Below, piece by piece: positions 1-11,846 of a stretch of 64,000 bases of DNA (position 1 is its first letter; each line of letters begins with the position of its first letter). Position numbers and translations under genes: made by a program. The notes below the pieces were generated by a model, which did no database searches, had not been told where the DNA came from, and saw only the letters and a program-made list of their open reading frames with translations. Source of the stretch: Ophthalmolycus amberensis. Lineage: Eukaryota; Chordata; Actinopteri; Perciformes; Zoarcidae. Location of the stretch: the NCBI GenBank assembly GCA_024529925.1, contig JAFEUB010000736.1, positions 1,190,501-1,254,500 of the forward strand, in the 5' to 3' direction.

Positions 1-3000
1 TTCGGGAGAGGATGTTGAGGACGATGGGGACAGAGGGGAGCTGGTGGAGGGAGACAAGGGGGTAGAAGAGGGCGGGGAAGAGGTGGTTCTGGACATGGTG
101 ACGTCGTCGGTGTCGGGTCAACCCCAGCAGCCCGAGCAGTCGGACCATCCCTTCCAGTGTATGGACTGTGGGAAGAGCTTCAGGTGGTCGTCCAGGCTGA
201 CCCACCACCAGCGGAGCCACAACAATGAGAGACCATACCGCTGCAACCTCTGCCCCAAGGCCTTCAAGGGCTCCTCTGCTCTGCTCTACCATCAACGGTG
301 CCCAGAATTAAAATCTCTTTACCTTTCTAATCGCAACATTGGTACAATAGAGTCCTGAAGCTGTCATTGTTATTTTGTAGGTTGAAGTGAATAGGAGGGA
401 GAGGCAGAAGTGTCCAGGAAACTCTAAGTAGTGTGGTTCATGTCAAATTTATGATCCATACCTTTATTTAAAACATCTATGTGCCAGTGTATAACTCAAC
501 ATATCACAAGAGAAGGTCTAGCAATGTATTTTTATGTTTATTATGTGTCAAAGTTATGCCTCACACCATATTTATGTATAATGAATTGTGTTATTCTCCT
601 GAATAGTTGTGTTTCTTTTGCAGGTCTCACTCAGGGGAGAAGCCTTACAAATGTCAGGAGTGTGGCAAAGCCTTCAAACGCTCCTCTCTGCTCCAGGTGA
701 GGTGTCAAACGAAGCCATTTTATAAACATCAGGGAAAAGGAAATGCTAGCAAATGAGCAAGAGATTTCACATCTGTACCTCTGTCTGTCTGTCTCCAGGT
801 CCATCAGAGTGTCCACACTGGGGTGCGTACCTTCTTGTGCCCCTATTGCCCTCTGACCTTTAAATGGAGCTCTCATTACCAGTATCACCTGCGCCAGCAT
901 ACTGGAGAGTGTCCCTACCCCTGTGACACTTGCCCCAAGGCCTTCAAGAACTCAAGCAGCCTGCGGCGACACAAGAATGTCCACCTGGGCCTCAAGCCTT
1001 ACACCTGCTCAGTGTGTAACAAATCCTTCACTCAGTCTACCAACCTGAGGCAGCACATGAGGATACATACAGGTGAGAGGCCCTACATCTGCGGTGAGTG
1101 TGGACGAAGCTTCACACACTCGTCAAACTTGGCGCTGCACAAGAACTCGCACTCCAACCTCAACGCGGGAGGGAGGGAGGGAAAGAGGGGAGAGAACGTG
1201 AGGAAGGGACATGAGGTAGTGGAGGTGGTGGTCGGGGCAGAGGAAGTGACATCGTCCATGTTGACGGACATGGTGGAATTTGTGAGCCAAGAGGGAACTG
1301 ATGGAGTAGGGGTGGGGATGGAAGAGGTGTTCCTGTCAACCACCCCGTCCGGGCAGAATCCGAGCCTTCTCCCCCAGCTCACCCTCACCTCCTCTGGGGA
1401 GAGCGTGTGTGCTTCTAGGGCCATCGGGACAGAGGTTCACCTCAGCACACACACCGGGGCCAGTTTGCTGCTGTACAGCTGTGGCAGCTGCAGCCACACC
1501 TTTGGCACCCGGACAGATCTAGAGGACCACCAGGTCATCCACATGGCTCCAGAGGGACACGGGGCCGGAGGAGAGGCCGGGCCTGGAGCAGGGATGGAGG
1601 TTGGGGATGGGCTGGTGGGAGCTGGTCACCTGCTGGCTGATTTTGAGGAGGTGGTAGAGACTACCACAGTGGCTGAAAATGGACACACGACAGAGGTGCT
1701 CCTTGATCTGACGGAGGGAGCAGATGGCAGCAATACAGTAAGTGATTGGATGTGAGAAAAGAAGAGAAAATAAACCTTCCACAGAAGAAAGTGAAGTGAC
1801 TTTTGTGGCCTGGTTCCCGCCGCCCACATCTCAGATTTTGTTGGTCTGGTGTTGTGCCCATATACGCCTGTCTTGACCAATTAGAAGTTAGTAGGTTGGA
1901 TTAGAAATGGGAACTTCATTGTCCTACATAGCTAGCTAGCTACCAGCATTCAGGAAAAATGGTGACAAGCGTGGAGGAGGTTCACTTTTATTTACAAATC
2001 AGCATATTTCTTTGATCAATTAGACAGATGTTAAATTAGATGCTCCTAGAAACTGCTACTGCTACAGCTTCTGTGTTCACTTCAAATATTTTAAATGACA
2101 CTATTGAGTGGTTTTAAGACATCAGCTATCATAAACGCTTCATAAACTCAACAAAGTTGTATGTTGTCCAGTTTATCTACTGTTTGTAATGTGGTATGGA
2201 ACAGAAGACGAGAGACAAACACTAATTTGCCTGCTTAATCTAATATAAATCAATGTAAAAACCTTACCCACCCTACACAGTGCTTGAGTCTGATCTGAAG
2301 ATACATTTTATTTATATGTAGAACTTCCTTTGGTTTGTCCTCAGAATGTGGGAACCACCCAGGCCCAGTTTGACCTGCTGCAGAGCTTCACCGAGGTGAC
2401 TCAGAGCTCTGAGACCGTTCAGCCAGAGGCCAGAACCACATGGGCAGGGCTGTCATGTGGCTACTGCAATAAGACCTTCAAGACCAGTGGAGGCCTCAAT
2501 AGACATGTGTCACTGGTGAGAATGACTGTTACAATTGCTCTTCCACTGACACTGGTATGCAAATTTCAGCACCGCACTCTGTATATTGAGCACCGGGATT
2601 CATTTATTGCATTTGGATGCATCTATCCCAGAATAATATGAGCCTCTTGTGTTCCGCTTTTGTTTGTCCAGATGCACGCTCTCTCATCACAGTCCCGCTC
2701 CCAGTTCAGCTGCTCCGCCTGCGACCGCTCCTTCCCCCTTCTGTCCTCACTCCTCACCCACCAACACTCCCACACGCCCGAGCAACGGCTCCTGGCCGAG
2801 GCAGAGGCTGAGATAGTGTGCCCCGCCTCCCTCTCCCTGTCTCTCCCCCTCCCCTCCTCTCCCAGCCAGGCCGACAAGCAGCAGGACCAGAGGGAGATCC
2901 ACGTCAACATCATCGCCGTCGGGGAGGAGCAAGAGGAACAACCGGCCAAACCGACCAAAGCCCCCAAAAGGACAGCGGCCAGCAAGAGCACTTCTGCTGG

Positions 3001-6000
3001 AGGTAAAGACATTTACAATAGAGATTTGATTCCACAATAGAGAATATGAGCCGAGCTATCTGTTCGTGTGTTTTGGTTTGATATTATATGTTATTCTTCG
3101 TTTTAATTTTCAAAAATGTCACATTCTATTTCACGCAATTTGATGCAGAGAGGCCGTACCGCTGTTCAGAGTGCGGAAAAGCCTTCAAAGGTTCATCCGG
3201 GCTAAAGTATCACATGAGGGACCACACCGGGGAAAGGCCCTACCGCTGCACCGAGTGTGGAAAGAGCTTCAAGAGGTCGTCTCTGCTTTCAATCCATCAG
3301 AGGGTAAGGCTTCTGTTCCAAGAAACTGAAACACAAGGAGAGTTTCCAAACGAGAGATGCATCATTTGGGAGCTAAATTTGATAATTGATGTCACCCCAG
3401 AAAAGAAGATTTATCTAGTGAACAGGGAGCTCTCTAGTAATGGTTCACATCCCAGCAGATAAATGCAATATACGACAGACGATAAAAAAATCCCTTTGAC
3501 GAAATAACACACTGTAGTTCAAACTTTCTTGTGACAAAGTGGCTGTAACTGCTGATTGCGTGCTTCACACATTTTTCTTGGGTTGCATTTAGGTTTTATT
3601 GGAATAGACAGTGAAATGGTAACACTGGATTTCATTCAATTCAATTCAATTTATTTTGTACAGGCCAAAATCACAAATTTGCCTCAGAGGGCTTTACAAT
3701 CTGTACACATGCGACATCCTCTGTCCCAGGACCCTCACATCTGTACGGGAAAAACTCCCCCAAAGAAACCTTTAACCGGGAGAAAAAAAGGAAGAAACCT
3801 TAGAGAGAGCAACATTGCATTCTTTAAGTTTTACTAACTAGAATTAACACTTAAAGACGGTATTCATATGTGTAACAATGATACTAACTGTCCAGCAGGT
3901 ACTTCTAGGTTTTTGTACGGCAAATACGACTAGAGATTATACTTTCTTCTTTTTTTTACCCAGGTGCATACAGGCGTTCGGGCATTCCAGTGCCCTCACT
4001 GCCCTCTCACTTTCAAATGGAGCTCTCACTATCAGTACCACTTGCGGCAGCACACAGGCGAGAGGCCATATGTGTGTAAGGAGTGTGGCAAGTCCTTCAA
4101 GAACACCAGCTGCCTGCGCAGACACAGTCAGATGCACTCTGGACTGCGGCCTCATATCTGCTCCATCTGCTCGAAGTCTTTCTCCCAGACGTCGAACCTC
4201 AAACAGGTCAGCACCGTCGGTACACATTCAGCTGTGATCTCGTGTAGATTGTTAGCTTCTTTGCATGGAATACATCTTTTTTTTTTTTAAATCTCATCAA
4301 CTGTTCTTCATTTGTCTCCTCTTCTTCTTTCTGAGCAGCATGAACGCACCCATTCTGGTGAGAGACCCTTCCAGTGCACGCACTGCAATAAAAGCTTCAC
4401 GCACTCCTCCAACCTCCAGCTCCACCTTCGCACGCACTCCTCAAGCAAGGACTTCAAATGCCCGTACTGCTCCAAGGAGTTTGTCATGCACTCCTACTTG
4501 CAGAGGCACATCCGTACCCACGGCAGTGGCGTTCCACTGCCCTGCCCCGGTGGTGGAGCTAAAGACGGAGTGGCTGTGAAGGCCAGTGTTGGAGGAGTAA
4601 CGACCACCACGACCCTGCTCAACCCCATCACCTTGGAAACCTCAGGAAACCAAGGCAGCCTGATTGTGTCCCAGCCAGCACTTAATATCCCCCTCAACAC
4701 CTCCCAGAACTACTTTATGATTCAGACAGCCAGCGGCCTGCAGCTCATTCCTCTGTCGTCCCCTCCACCAGCTCCTCCGCCACCGCCCCCACCACCTTTG
4801 TCCCAGCACCAAAACTTCTTCATCCTACAGTGCCCCTCCAATAATGGCAGCCAGTCCAGCTTGATCCTCGTCCCCACTGCAAGCAACCCTCCAACAGCTC
4901 CGGAGCCTCAGACCCTCCCCGTGCTTCAGACTATCCAAGCGCTCCAGCCCGTCCTAAACCAAAGACAGACTCAGATGTCCCACTATCCGGCCATATCGCA
5001 GCAGCAACAGCAGCAGACCAGGTTCATAATCACCAACAATAATAATAGCAACAATGCAAACACTCCTGTGGTCATGTCAACGCGCACTCTCTCGGCCAAC
5101 TCCCTGCTGACCAAGCCCATATTAGGGAAAAGCACGCGGACTGCTCGGGGCAGACGGGGCCGCAAACCAAAAGCTAGTCTTCAGATGTCTGCAGCAGCGC
5201 CGGTCAGTCAGACAGCAGGTGGCGCTCCATCGGTAACGAACTGTAATGTGACCAGAACCACAGAGTCATTCCCATCTTCTGTAACCATTGTATCTTGCAC
5301 TGCTGTCCCAATTCTTTCATCTTCCACCACAGTGGACACCTCAGGACCCTCATCAGCTGTTACGATGGTTACACCAGCCACAACGGTATCGTCAGTTTCT
5401 ACTCCGGCTACTCTGGAACCTCACGCCACAGTGGGGCAAATAAGGACGGGGGATACCATGACAGGGAAACAGTTTGTGTTGTGTTTTGATAGTGAAGGAC
5501 GGGCAAAGGAGGGGATGAATGTCGAGGAGGGTGGGCACTCCTACGTGTTACAGTTCGAAGGGGATGCATCAGACGTGGCGGGGGATGGAGGAGTGGGCGG
5601 GGAGGGGAAATCACTTGTGTTGCAGTTCAAGACGGATGAGCAAGGTGAAGGAGCAAAAGGGGGGGATAAGGGAGGGATGATGTCCCTCCTGCATGAATGG
5701 GAGGGAGGAAAGCAGGGGCAGAGAGAGATTGGAGAGGAAGGAAGCCAGGGAGAGTCTTACGTCCTCCATTTCCACACCGAGGCACAGGACAGCGGTCCAT
5801 CCGGTGCTGCCTTCAGCCAAGGGCAAGAAACCACCCTGCAGCTTTCCTGCACTCCGACCCAAGGTTTGGTGCCACTTGACGGGCAGGAGGTGGTGTTTGA
5901 ACTCGGGGGTGAGACCAAGATGGAGCAGGACACTGAGGAAGGTATGCAGATGATAGCCCTGATAGGCGACGGGGGAATGATGGGAGGAGAAGGGGCCGGT

Positions 6001-6309
6001 TGCAATTCTGCAAGCGGGAGGGTGGAGGAGGGTGGAGGAGCCATGGAAGGCCTATATCAGTTAGGAAATGGAGAGGAAATTGTCATAATTGAGGTCAGCA
6101 CCAGTCGTTTAAGAGAAGGAAGAATGGACAGAGGAGGGGATGGAGAGATCTCACAAAGTAGCGAGGTGAAATACGAAAGTGTAACAGTTGAGGCGAATGA
6201 AAAGTCTGCAAAGGAACACAGCTCTGCAGCCGACACAGAGGCACAGACGTCAACTGAGGACACAATGAGGAATGGACCTATACCCAACTCTAAAGAGATG
6301 CAGTTCTGA
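1..6309 (+). CDS. znf628: Zinc finger protein 628 (znf628), 5' partial, 17 C2H2 fingers
   Basis: Exons: 1-297 (reading frame from base 2), 624-696, 799-1737, 2345-2515, 2672-3002, 3149-3303, 3964-4206, 4339-6309. All junction phases agree and give 1392 residues in the window; the acidic N-terminal region continues upstream. It is a nuclear DNA-binding protein with 17 C2H2 fingers, starting HPFQCMDCGKSF and ending with the finger KDFKCPYCSKEF. Fingers 2-7 and 11-16 are two copies of one six-finger block, each with KWSSHYQYHLRQH. Fingers 8-10 are a divergent linker. The tail is rich in Pro, Gln, Asn and Gly. It holds MIQTASGLQLIP, like VQTAQGLQLIP of human ZNF628, and an AT-hook-like GRRGRKPK. 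The neighbour nat14 is also its neighbour in human, which supports orthology. The fish protein is longer than the roughly 1060-residue human one as I remember it. The exact start is not visible. Confidence 0.93.
3632..3811 (+). repeat. High-copy teleost interspersed repeat in znf628 intron
   Basis: The segment starts with an ATTCA-type repeat and runs through the stretches CCTCAGAGGGCTTTACAATC and GAAGAAACCTTAGAGAGAGC. I recognise these as parts of a very common non-coding repeat scattered through fish genomes. It sits in the intron between exons 6 and 7. The short reading frame across it is not a gene. Confidence 0.7.
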
Positions 6310-6560
6310 GAGTGTGCATGTTGGAGAAGAAGAAAGTGCGTGCGAGTGGATGCCTCACTATTTGTGGGCTCAGTGTGTTAGCACGTTAGTGTGCGTTCCC
6401 CTGGAGCTGAGGGAGAACATGCAGTTAGATGAGTACTGTGTCGTAATCCCATGGTGCCACATACTAGAAATGTTATACATTCAAATAGGCTGTACATGGA
6501 CCTCGGAATATTCTGAAATATATTAGTTTAAATGATACTGTCATTGGCAGTTTTTCTGTG

Positions 6561-6634
6561 AATAAATGTTGTACATGGCCCACTTTCTTTATAATGTCAA
6601 TACCGGTAGTAAATAGAATTTCATTATCAATAAA
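6561..6634 (+). terminator. znf628 polyadenylation signals
   Basis: Two AATAAA hexamers, at 6561-6566 and 6629-6634, lie about 250-320 bases after the znf628 stop codon and before the GC-richer nat14 upstream region. They are the likely 3' end signals of znf628. Confidence 0.6.
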
Positions 6635-6699
6635 ACTGTCAATACCTTTCATCATTTGTTTATTTTTTTTCGCTTTGTAGTTTGAGTCCTTTTTGTTTT

Positions 6700-6974
6700 T
6701 TAAACACACAAAGGTCGTTTACGCTGTTACGTTGCGGTAGCCTTTTACGTAGCCTTTACGCTGTGCGGGTTGCGCTTACGCAAATGGCGTAGATCGACAC
6801 ATTGAAGACGTGAAACGGGACCTCAAACAGAGTACGTGTGTATTCAGAATACCTCCTTTGCACAAGAAGCGACTCTTGTCAACCGACCAAACCCTGCAAG
6901 GACTCCACAACAAAACAGGGATACGTGCAGTGTTTCCCCGTTTTCAGTTCAATTTGAGCCGCGTGACGGAGAAG
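6700..6974 (+). promoter_or_regulatory. nat14 promoter and non-coding first exon
   Basis: Right after the znf628 tail the sequence becomes CpG-richer, with several TTACG-containing repeats between 6717 and 6783. A strong donor (GAAG|GTAAGC) at 6974/6975 pairs with an acceptor (TTTCTGTAG) at 7346. Together they suggest a 5' untranslated exon ending at 6974 and spliced to 7347. This is inferred from splice signals; no transcript was available. Confidence 0.45.
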
Positions 6975-7407
6975 GTAAGCGGAAACGGGGTTCACCGCAC
7001 GAGCAGGGGTCTAAATGTGTCAGCAGTTCGCTAATGACCTTTACTAAAGATAAATTAAACGTGCAGCTAAATACAAGCTAGAATGAGTGATGGTGACACA
7101 TGCATGCTATAAATCCTCCATAATCCCCCTCTGTCTTTGTTTGGAGCCAACGTGGGTGTGATGTATTGCAGCTACTGGCTCATTGTAAGCAAAGTAGCAG
7201 ATTTCACCCATTTCAGTATAGATAACCCAATCAGGTCTACAGCAGTACTATCCATTATCTGCATGATTTTAGTATCAAACATCCCAAAATTGCATTTTGC
7301 CGACAACCTTCTGTCCATGTGCTCTGATTTATGTGTGTTTCTGTAGGGTCCCTGTGTGTAGAAACATTAGTAGCACCAGTCCTGCAGTTAGAGCTCAAAA
7401 CCTAAAC

Positions 7408-8424
7408 ATGGTGAGGCTGGAGCTGGATCAGGTGGTGATGAGGAGGATGAAGGAAGACGACATAGAGATGGCCAAAGCCCTCATCAAGGTTGGTACGAGT
7501 TTTAAATGGCTTTCATCACAGGTGGGAATTCACTCCTTGTGCTGATTTGTTTTAACTTGCATCCCTCCAGGAGGGCTGCGAGGGCACAGAAAACCGTCTC
7601 ATCCTCCACGTCCTCACTCGTCCGCTCTGCCTCTTCATCCTGGCTGTTTTCTCCTCAATGCTGCGCTGCCTCGTGCATTCCTTTATCCTGGCCCTTGCTA
7701 TTCCTGTCTTCCTGCTAATTATTTTTCTCAAAATCACCATGCCGCGATCCACGGGGGTTCTGGGCAGCAGCCGGCCCTACTGGGACTATGTGGGTAGCAG
7801 CTACAGAGGGACACAGGATGAGACACTGGTGAATCCTTACTGCAGGATCAGTGGCAAGACACCAGGGACTAGAAAGGTCAGTCTACTGGTGTGCTCGACT
7901 GTGTTTTGCATAGTTTTTACTTCATTCTGGGTGAGCTAATGTTGCAGCTAAATAATCATATTTGTATTGCTCAGCCAAGGCGCAGAATCACACCCAAAGA
8001 CAAGGACAAAGACGTGTCAACAGAGAATGTCACCCCAGAGAGGGAGCAGGAAGCAGGGCACGTCTGGGTGGCAGAATGCGATGGCGAGATCCTCGGCTGC
8101 ATCTTCAGGGAAAGCGAGAAGCGAGCGGACGTCACGAGGATCTGCAGGTTGGTGACGGGATGCTGGTACCGCAGGGAGGGTCTGGGCCGGCTGCTTGTCC
8201 AGAGTCTGGAGCAGAGAGAGAGGGAGGCTGGCGCTCACAGAGTGTACGCTCACGTCCCTTTCCCGTCCAAGCTGGGGGAAGTCATCTTCAGGAAGCTGGG
8301 CTATCAGCAATTTGGGGAGGGGGCTGATGAAAAAGAAGATGATGAGGAGGAGAGGAAGCTTGAGCCTCCAGAGAGAGGCTTTCTGGGATACCCCCTCACT
8401 AAAGTGTTTTACAAAGACCTGTGA
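7408..8424 (+). CDS. nat14: N-acetyltransferase 14 (nat14), membrane-anchored GNAT protein
   Basis: Exons 7408-7488, 7571-7876 and 7975-8424, all joined in phase 0, encode 278 residues. The protein is a probable acetyl-CoA-dependent N-acetyltransferase of the GNAT fold; its substrate is not established. Residues 1-45 resemble the human NAT14 start (EGCEGTENRLILHVLTRP beside its EDTENRVALHALTRP-like stretch). A strongly hydrophobic hairpin follows at about 46-82, probably a membrane anchor. The acetyl-CoA loop is seen as RREGLG at 195-200, after the beta strand TRICRLVTGCWY. The C-terminus LGYPLTKVFYKDL matches human LGYTLVREFSKDL. It is longer than the human protein (about 206 residues) through a hydrophilic linker at roughly 83-155 and an acidic insert near 245-260. 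It follows znf628 as in human. The start was chosen as the first Met in frame before the conserved MKEDDIEMAKALIK. Confidence 0.93.
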
Positions 8425-8652
8425 CTGAGTGATGATGGACTCATGGAGAAGAAAAGGAGGCACTGGAATTGCTAAAGGTGAAGAAGCCATATCACAAGTC
8501 ATTGCTGCAACATGTTTGGATATTTGTTGAAGATGATCATTTATTGAAGATTTGTGTTATTTATGTGAGTATTTATTTACTGCATGTGTTCCGTCTGTTT
8601 TAACTATATTTTTACCTTTTCATCAAATAATGTACCATCTCCGTTCTTTAAA

Positions 8653-8731
8653 AATAAATGGTTATGTAAAAATGTAATATTAACACCATGAAGACACGGT
8701 CATGCTGTTCTCTCATTTATACCGAAATAAA
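8653..8731 (+). terminator. nat14 polyadenylation signals
   Basis: AATAAA occurs at 8653-8658 and again at 8726-8731, about 230-310 bases past the nat14 stop in AT-rich 3' untranslated sequence. Either could direct 3' end formation. Confidence 0.6.
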
Positions 8732-9308
8732 ATATTTATGTAAAATGTGTGTTTCCTTAATATGTGTTTGCGTGGTTCTTTCCTCAAAGGCGTCCACACA
8801 GTAAATGATGTGTGATTGCACACCTTAGTTTGTGTGTGAAGGCGTACAGATGTGTAGGAGGATGTACGGTTACTGTATAGGAAGTGTGTGTGGTTTATGT
8901 GAATCTGCAGAATTCATCTGTCGTTCACCGTCACGTACAGTATGTTGGTACAGGAGTCTGCTAGAACAGCACTCCCTCCCTTTTCTTCAGCTTTTCTTCC
9001 ATTTCGTTTTCTTTGTTAAATAAGAAATAATGGTTATTGTAGTTGTTAAATAAATATTTTAGGGCTATACGTCATAACTTTGAGTCTCAGCAATTTTAGG
9101 GCTTCACTTTGAGCAGTGGTAACGTCATCAAATCAACCGATTACAAATATAGATTAATTTATAATGAAAGTAACTCTTTAGCTGCAGCCCTAAAATATTG
9201 AACAAATTACAAAGTTGATCAAAATCACAAATTTAAATCTACTTAGATATCTGTTTCCAAACGAATTTGTATTGACGATTGAAACAGCACATTTAATACA
9301 CCATATGA

Positions 9309-9496
9309 AGAATAGAAGAATAGAATATATACTATCTTTATCCCTTTAAGGGGCCAAATGACAGGCGCCCGGGGAGCCGGAGGTTCAGTGTATTGCTCAG
9401 GTACACTTCGACACGTGACACGTCCCAGTCGGGGATCGAACCGTTGACCTTCTGGTTACCAGACGACCTCTTAACCCAGTGCCCCACGGTCACCCC
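9309..9496 (-). mobile_element. tRNA-derived SINE
   Basis: On the minus strand there is a polymerase III B box, GGTTCGATCCC (plus 9432-9442). About 25 bases upstream of it is an A-box-like TGGGTTAAGAGG (plus 9467-9478). The far end of the element (plus 9309-9330) carries a TTCTA-type repeat tail. Head, spacing and tail fit a fish tRNA-derived SINE inserted in minus orientation. It does not fold as a complete functional tRNA gene that I could identify. Confidence 0.75.
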
Positions 9497-10267
9497 GAAT
9501 GCATCAGTAATCTGAACAAGAATGCGTGTGGTTTGCAGGTGACTGGCAGTTTATGTGACTAAGTGGGGAAATGCACACAGCCCCAGTCTGAGGCTAACCT
9601 TAATATGGTTCGCAGCTCTCACACTCGCATTGCGCATCTACCTCCTGCAGACCTCAGGCGATGTCAGTATAGCATCAATGCGCCGCAGATAAACACCACA
9701 GGACGTTTGTACAGTTTTAATGTGTGTGAGAAGGAGCCATATCTCACCTGATGTGCAGACAAATATAGGCCCACTGTACACTCACTGCAAACTCAATCAT
9801 GCAAGCTGGAGTGGAAAATCACGGTCCTTTAATTAACTTTGATGAAAAAGCTGAGACACCCAGTAACATAACAGTGCTGTTGCATGCACGAGTAAGTGTG
9901 TGGTCAGGCCTTTTCACCTTGTGAGAGCTGTACTTTACTTGTGCCACTTCTTTGGTCATCATCGGGGTTGTTTCTTCATGACTGTCAAAGAGCAGACACC
10001 TGTTAGCTGGGCCTCTACCCGCCCGATCTGTAGCTATTATTGTTGTCAGGAAACAGATGTGAGTTCACACACTGGAAAGAAAGTCTGTTTGTGACTGTGG
10101 TCTTGTGCGTCTGCACGGTATGGCTGTGTGCGAGTGTTTGTGTGCGCGTGTGCAGGGTGTGGGCGGGTGGGTTTTGGAAAGTATGACTTGGCATTTCCTA
10201 CACCCGGTTTCTGCCCCTGACTATGGGTTAAATGCACAGTCGTGTCTGGCCATACTGTACTACTACA

Positions 10268-10286
10268 CCACACACACACACACACT
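10268..10286. repeat. AC microsatellite
   Basis: A run of AC dinucleotides between nat14 and aicda. Confidence 0.85.
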
Positions 10287-10520
10287 CATCAGAGGGGTGG
10301 TAGTGCACGTGAGCGTTCATGTGTGACTATGAGATGACCTTGGTCAGCTGTGGTCAAACCCAGTGAGCTGGGTGGGAAGTGGTTACATATAGTTTGGCAT
10401 TTGATCAGCCTCTTGAAGTCGAGAAAAGACACATGCTCACAAGCTCAAATGTGCAGAGACATTAGGCTTAATGCAGCGTCAGAGTAATGCAATATGATGT
10501 GAGGTCGCTCAGAGCATGCA

Positions 10521-10542
10521 GACACACACACACACACACACA
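10521..10542. repeat. AC microsatellite
   Basis: A run of AC dinucleotides upstream of aicda. Confidence 0.85.
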
Positions 10543-10670
10543 TGAATCACTCTACATTTTGGGGCACCACACAATCATAGGATAAATTAGATAAATTAGT
10601 TCCAGATGATGTATAACATATAGACTGTGTTAATGACATTCCCATACAGATGGCTAACACACACATACGT

Positions 10671-10675
<5 letters not shown>

Positions 10676-10712
<37 letters not shown>
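10676..10712. repeat. Long AC microsatellite
   Basis: An uninterrupted run of about 18 AC units. It is preceded by an interrupted ACACATACGTGCGCACAT stretch and is a likely polymorphic marker. Cys- and Val-rich reading frames crossing it on the minus strand are artefacts of the repeat. Confidence 0.9.
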
Positions 10713-10716
<4 letters not shown>

Positions 10717-11738
10717 GAGCTCCAAAAACAGCCACCCTGGGAAACGGTGAATTCCCCAAACCACAGAGTGCATGAGAGGGTGAGGGGAGTCATGGGAAAG
10801 CAGGATGCCTGCATGCAGTGCCACTGAGTGAGCAGACTGGGCCAGAGCTAAAACAGACAGAGCAAAGAAAAGACGGGAGCAAAACAATACACATCCTGAT
10901 TTGGCAAGGACGGATGACAGCGTCTGACGGTTCAAAGGCTCGTGAGTGAGATTTATCCGCACACTGTGGTCGGTCAGCTGGCCAGCCGTTCTAGCACACA
11001 CGTAGGGTGAGGGAGGTCGATTACAGTTCTGCTCCCAGCCTGACACAGTTTGGGAAAACCCAGATCAGAGGACGAAGTAGGTGTCAGGGCCTTTCGAGGT
11101 CAGGAGACGCCTATGGCTCCACCAAATCTTGGGGCCCCGAGGAGGTGGAGGAGACTAGCTACGGTGGAAAGGCTGAATAGCAGGACGGGACTGTGGATCA
11201 AGGTGAGATGGTATCTGGAGGTTTTTACTTAATGATCTGGGAAAGTTAAAGTGGAGGGGCACGAGACTGGATGAGTCTTAAGTGTTTGGAAAGTTCCAGC
11301 CGGTTGGCTCAGTTTACTGACGTCTATGAAAAACTCCAAAGGTTACGCATCACGTCAAACAGTCCTCCACTCATGTGTGGTCACTCAGATTGTTTAGTAA
11401 AATCTTTGTAGTGTAATCTGCCTCCCCAATTAAATCCCTTTATGGCCTTGCACCAAAAGAAGGGTTTCACTTCAATCACCATGTGAACGAATGTTAAAAT
11501 GTTTAAAAAATACACCGGAAAACCATGATGTCATTAAACAGAATTTGGAAATTGAGTATTTTATTTATAGCTTTAACTGTTTTTGCAGCAAAACAAGTCT
11601 GTCCATCCATCTCTTTAGTATCACGCCCCCTGAACTTACTTTGAAAAATCTGTCTGTCCAACCAGAAGCTGCCTCTGTATGCAGGATGTTTATGTTTAGA
11701 GGTATATGTTCTCAGTTCCCTCCATTTAACCCCCCAAC

Positions 11739-11778
11739 AAACACACACACACACACACACACACATACACACACACAC
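11739..11778. repeat. AC microsatellite just upstream of aicda start
   Basis: About 20 AC units with one interruption (ACATAC), ending about 70 bases before the aicda ATG. It therefore lies in the proximal promoter or the 5' leader. Confidence 0.9.
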
Positions 11779-11846
11779 TTTCGCTCTTTGTCATTTACCT
11801 CCATTTATTGCCCACGTCCGCCGAGTGACAAAGCGCTTCTTTCGAA

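Larger units (their letters stand above)
8732..11846. other. Intergenic region nat14-aicda
   Basis: About 3.1 kb without a convincing gene. It holds a tRNA-derived SINE (9309-9496) and four AC microsatellites. Near 11050-11203 an open stretch ends in AAG|GTGAGA and could be an unrecognised non-coding exon, but nothing identifies it. The last 200 bases are presumably the aicda promoter and leader. Confidence 0.7.

Noticed and set aside
1083..1424. Minus-strand frame of 113 codons under znf628 exon 3
   Set aside because: It is the antisense shadow of finger-coding sequence.
3556..3837. Plus-strand frame in znf628 intron
   Set aside because: It lies over a high-copy fish repeat and has no splice or family support.
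9309..9496. Genuine tRNA gene
   Set aside because: The B box is good, but no complete cloverleaf with acceptor stem could be drawn, and a retroelement tail follows. It is called a SINE.
10547..10814. Minus-strand frames with Cys-Val runs
   Set aside because: They translate the AC microsatellite; no conserved sequence outside it.
11050..11204. Coding exon upstream of aicda
   Set aside because: Open with a donor-like end, but aicda already has its complete fish-type N-terminus and nothing else identifies the stretch.
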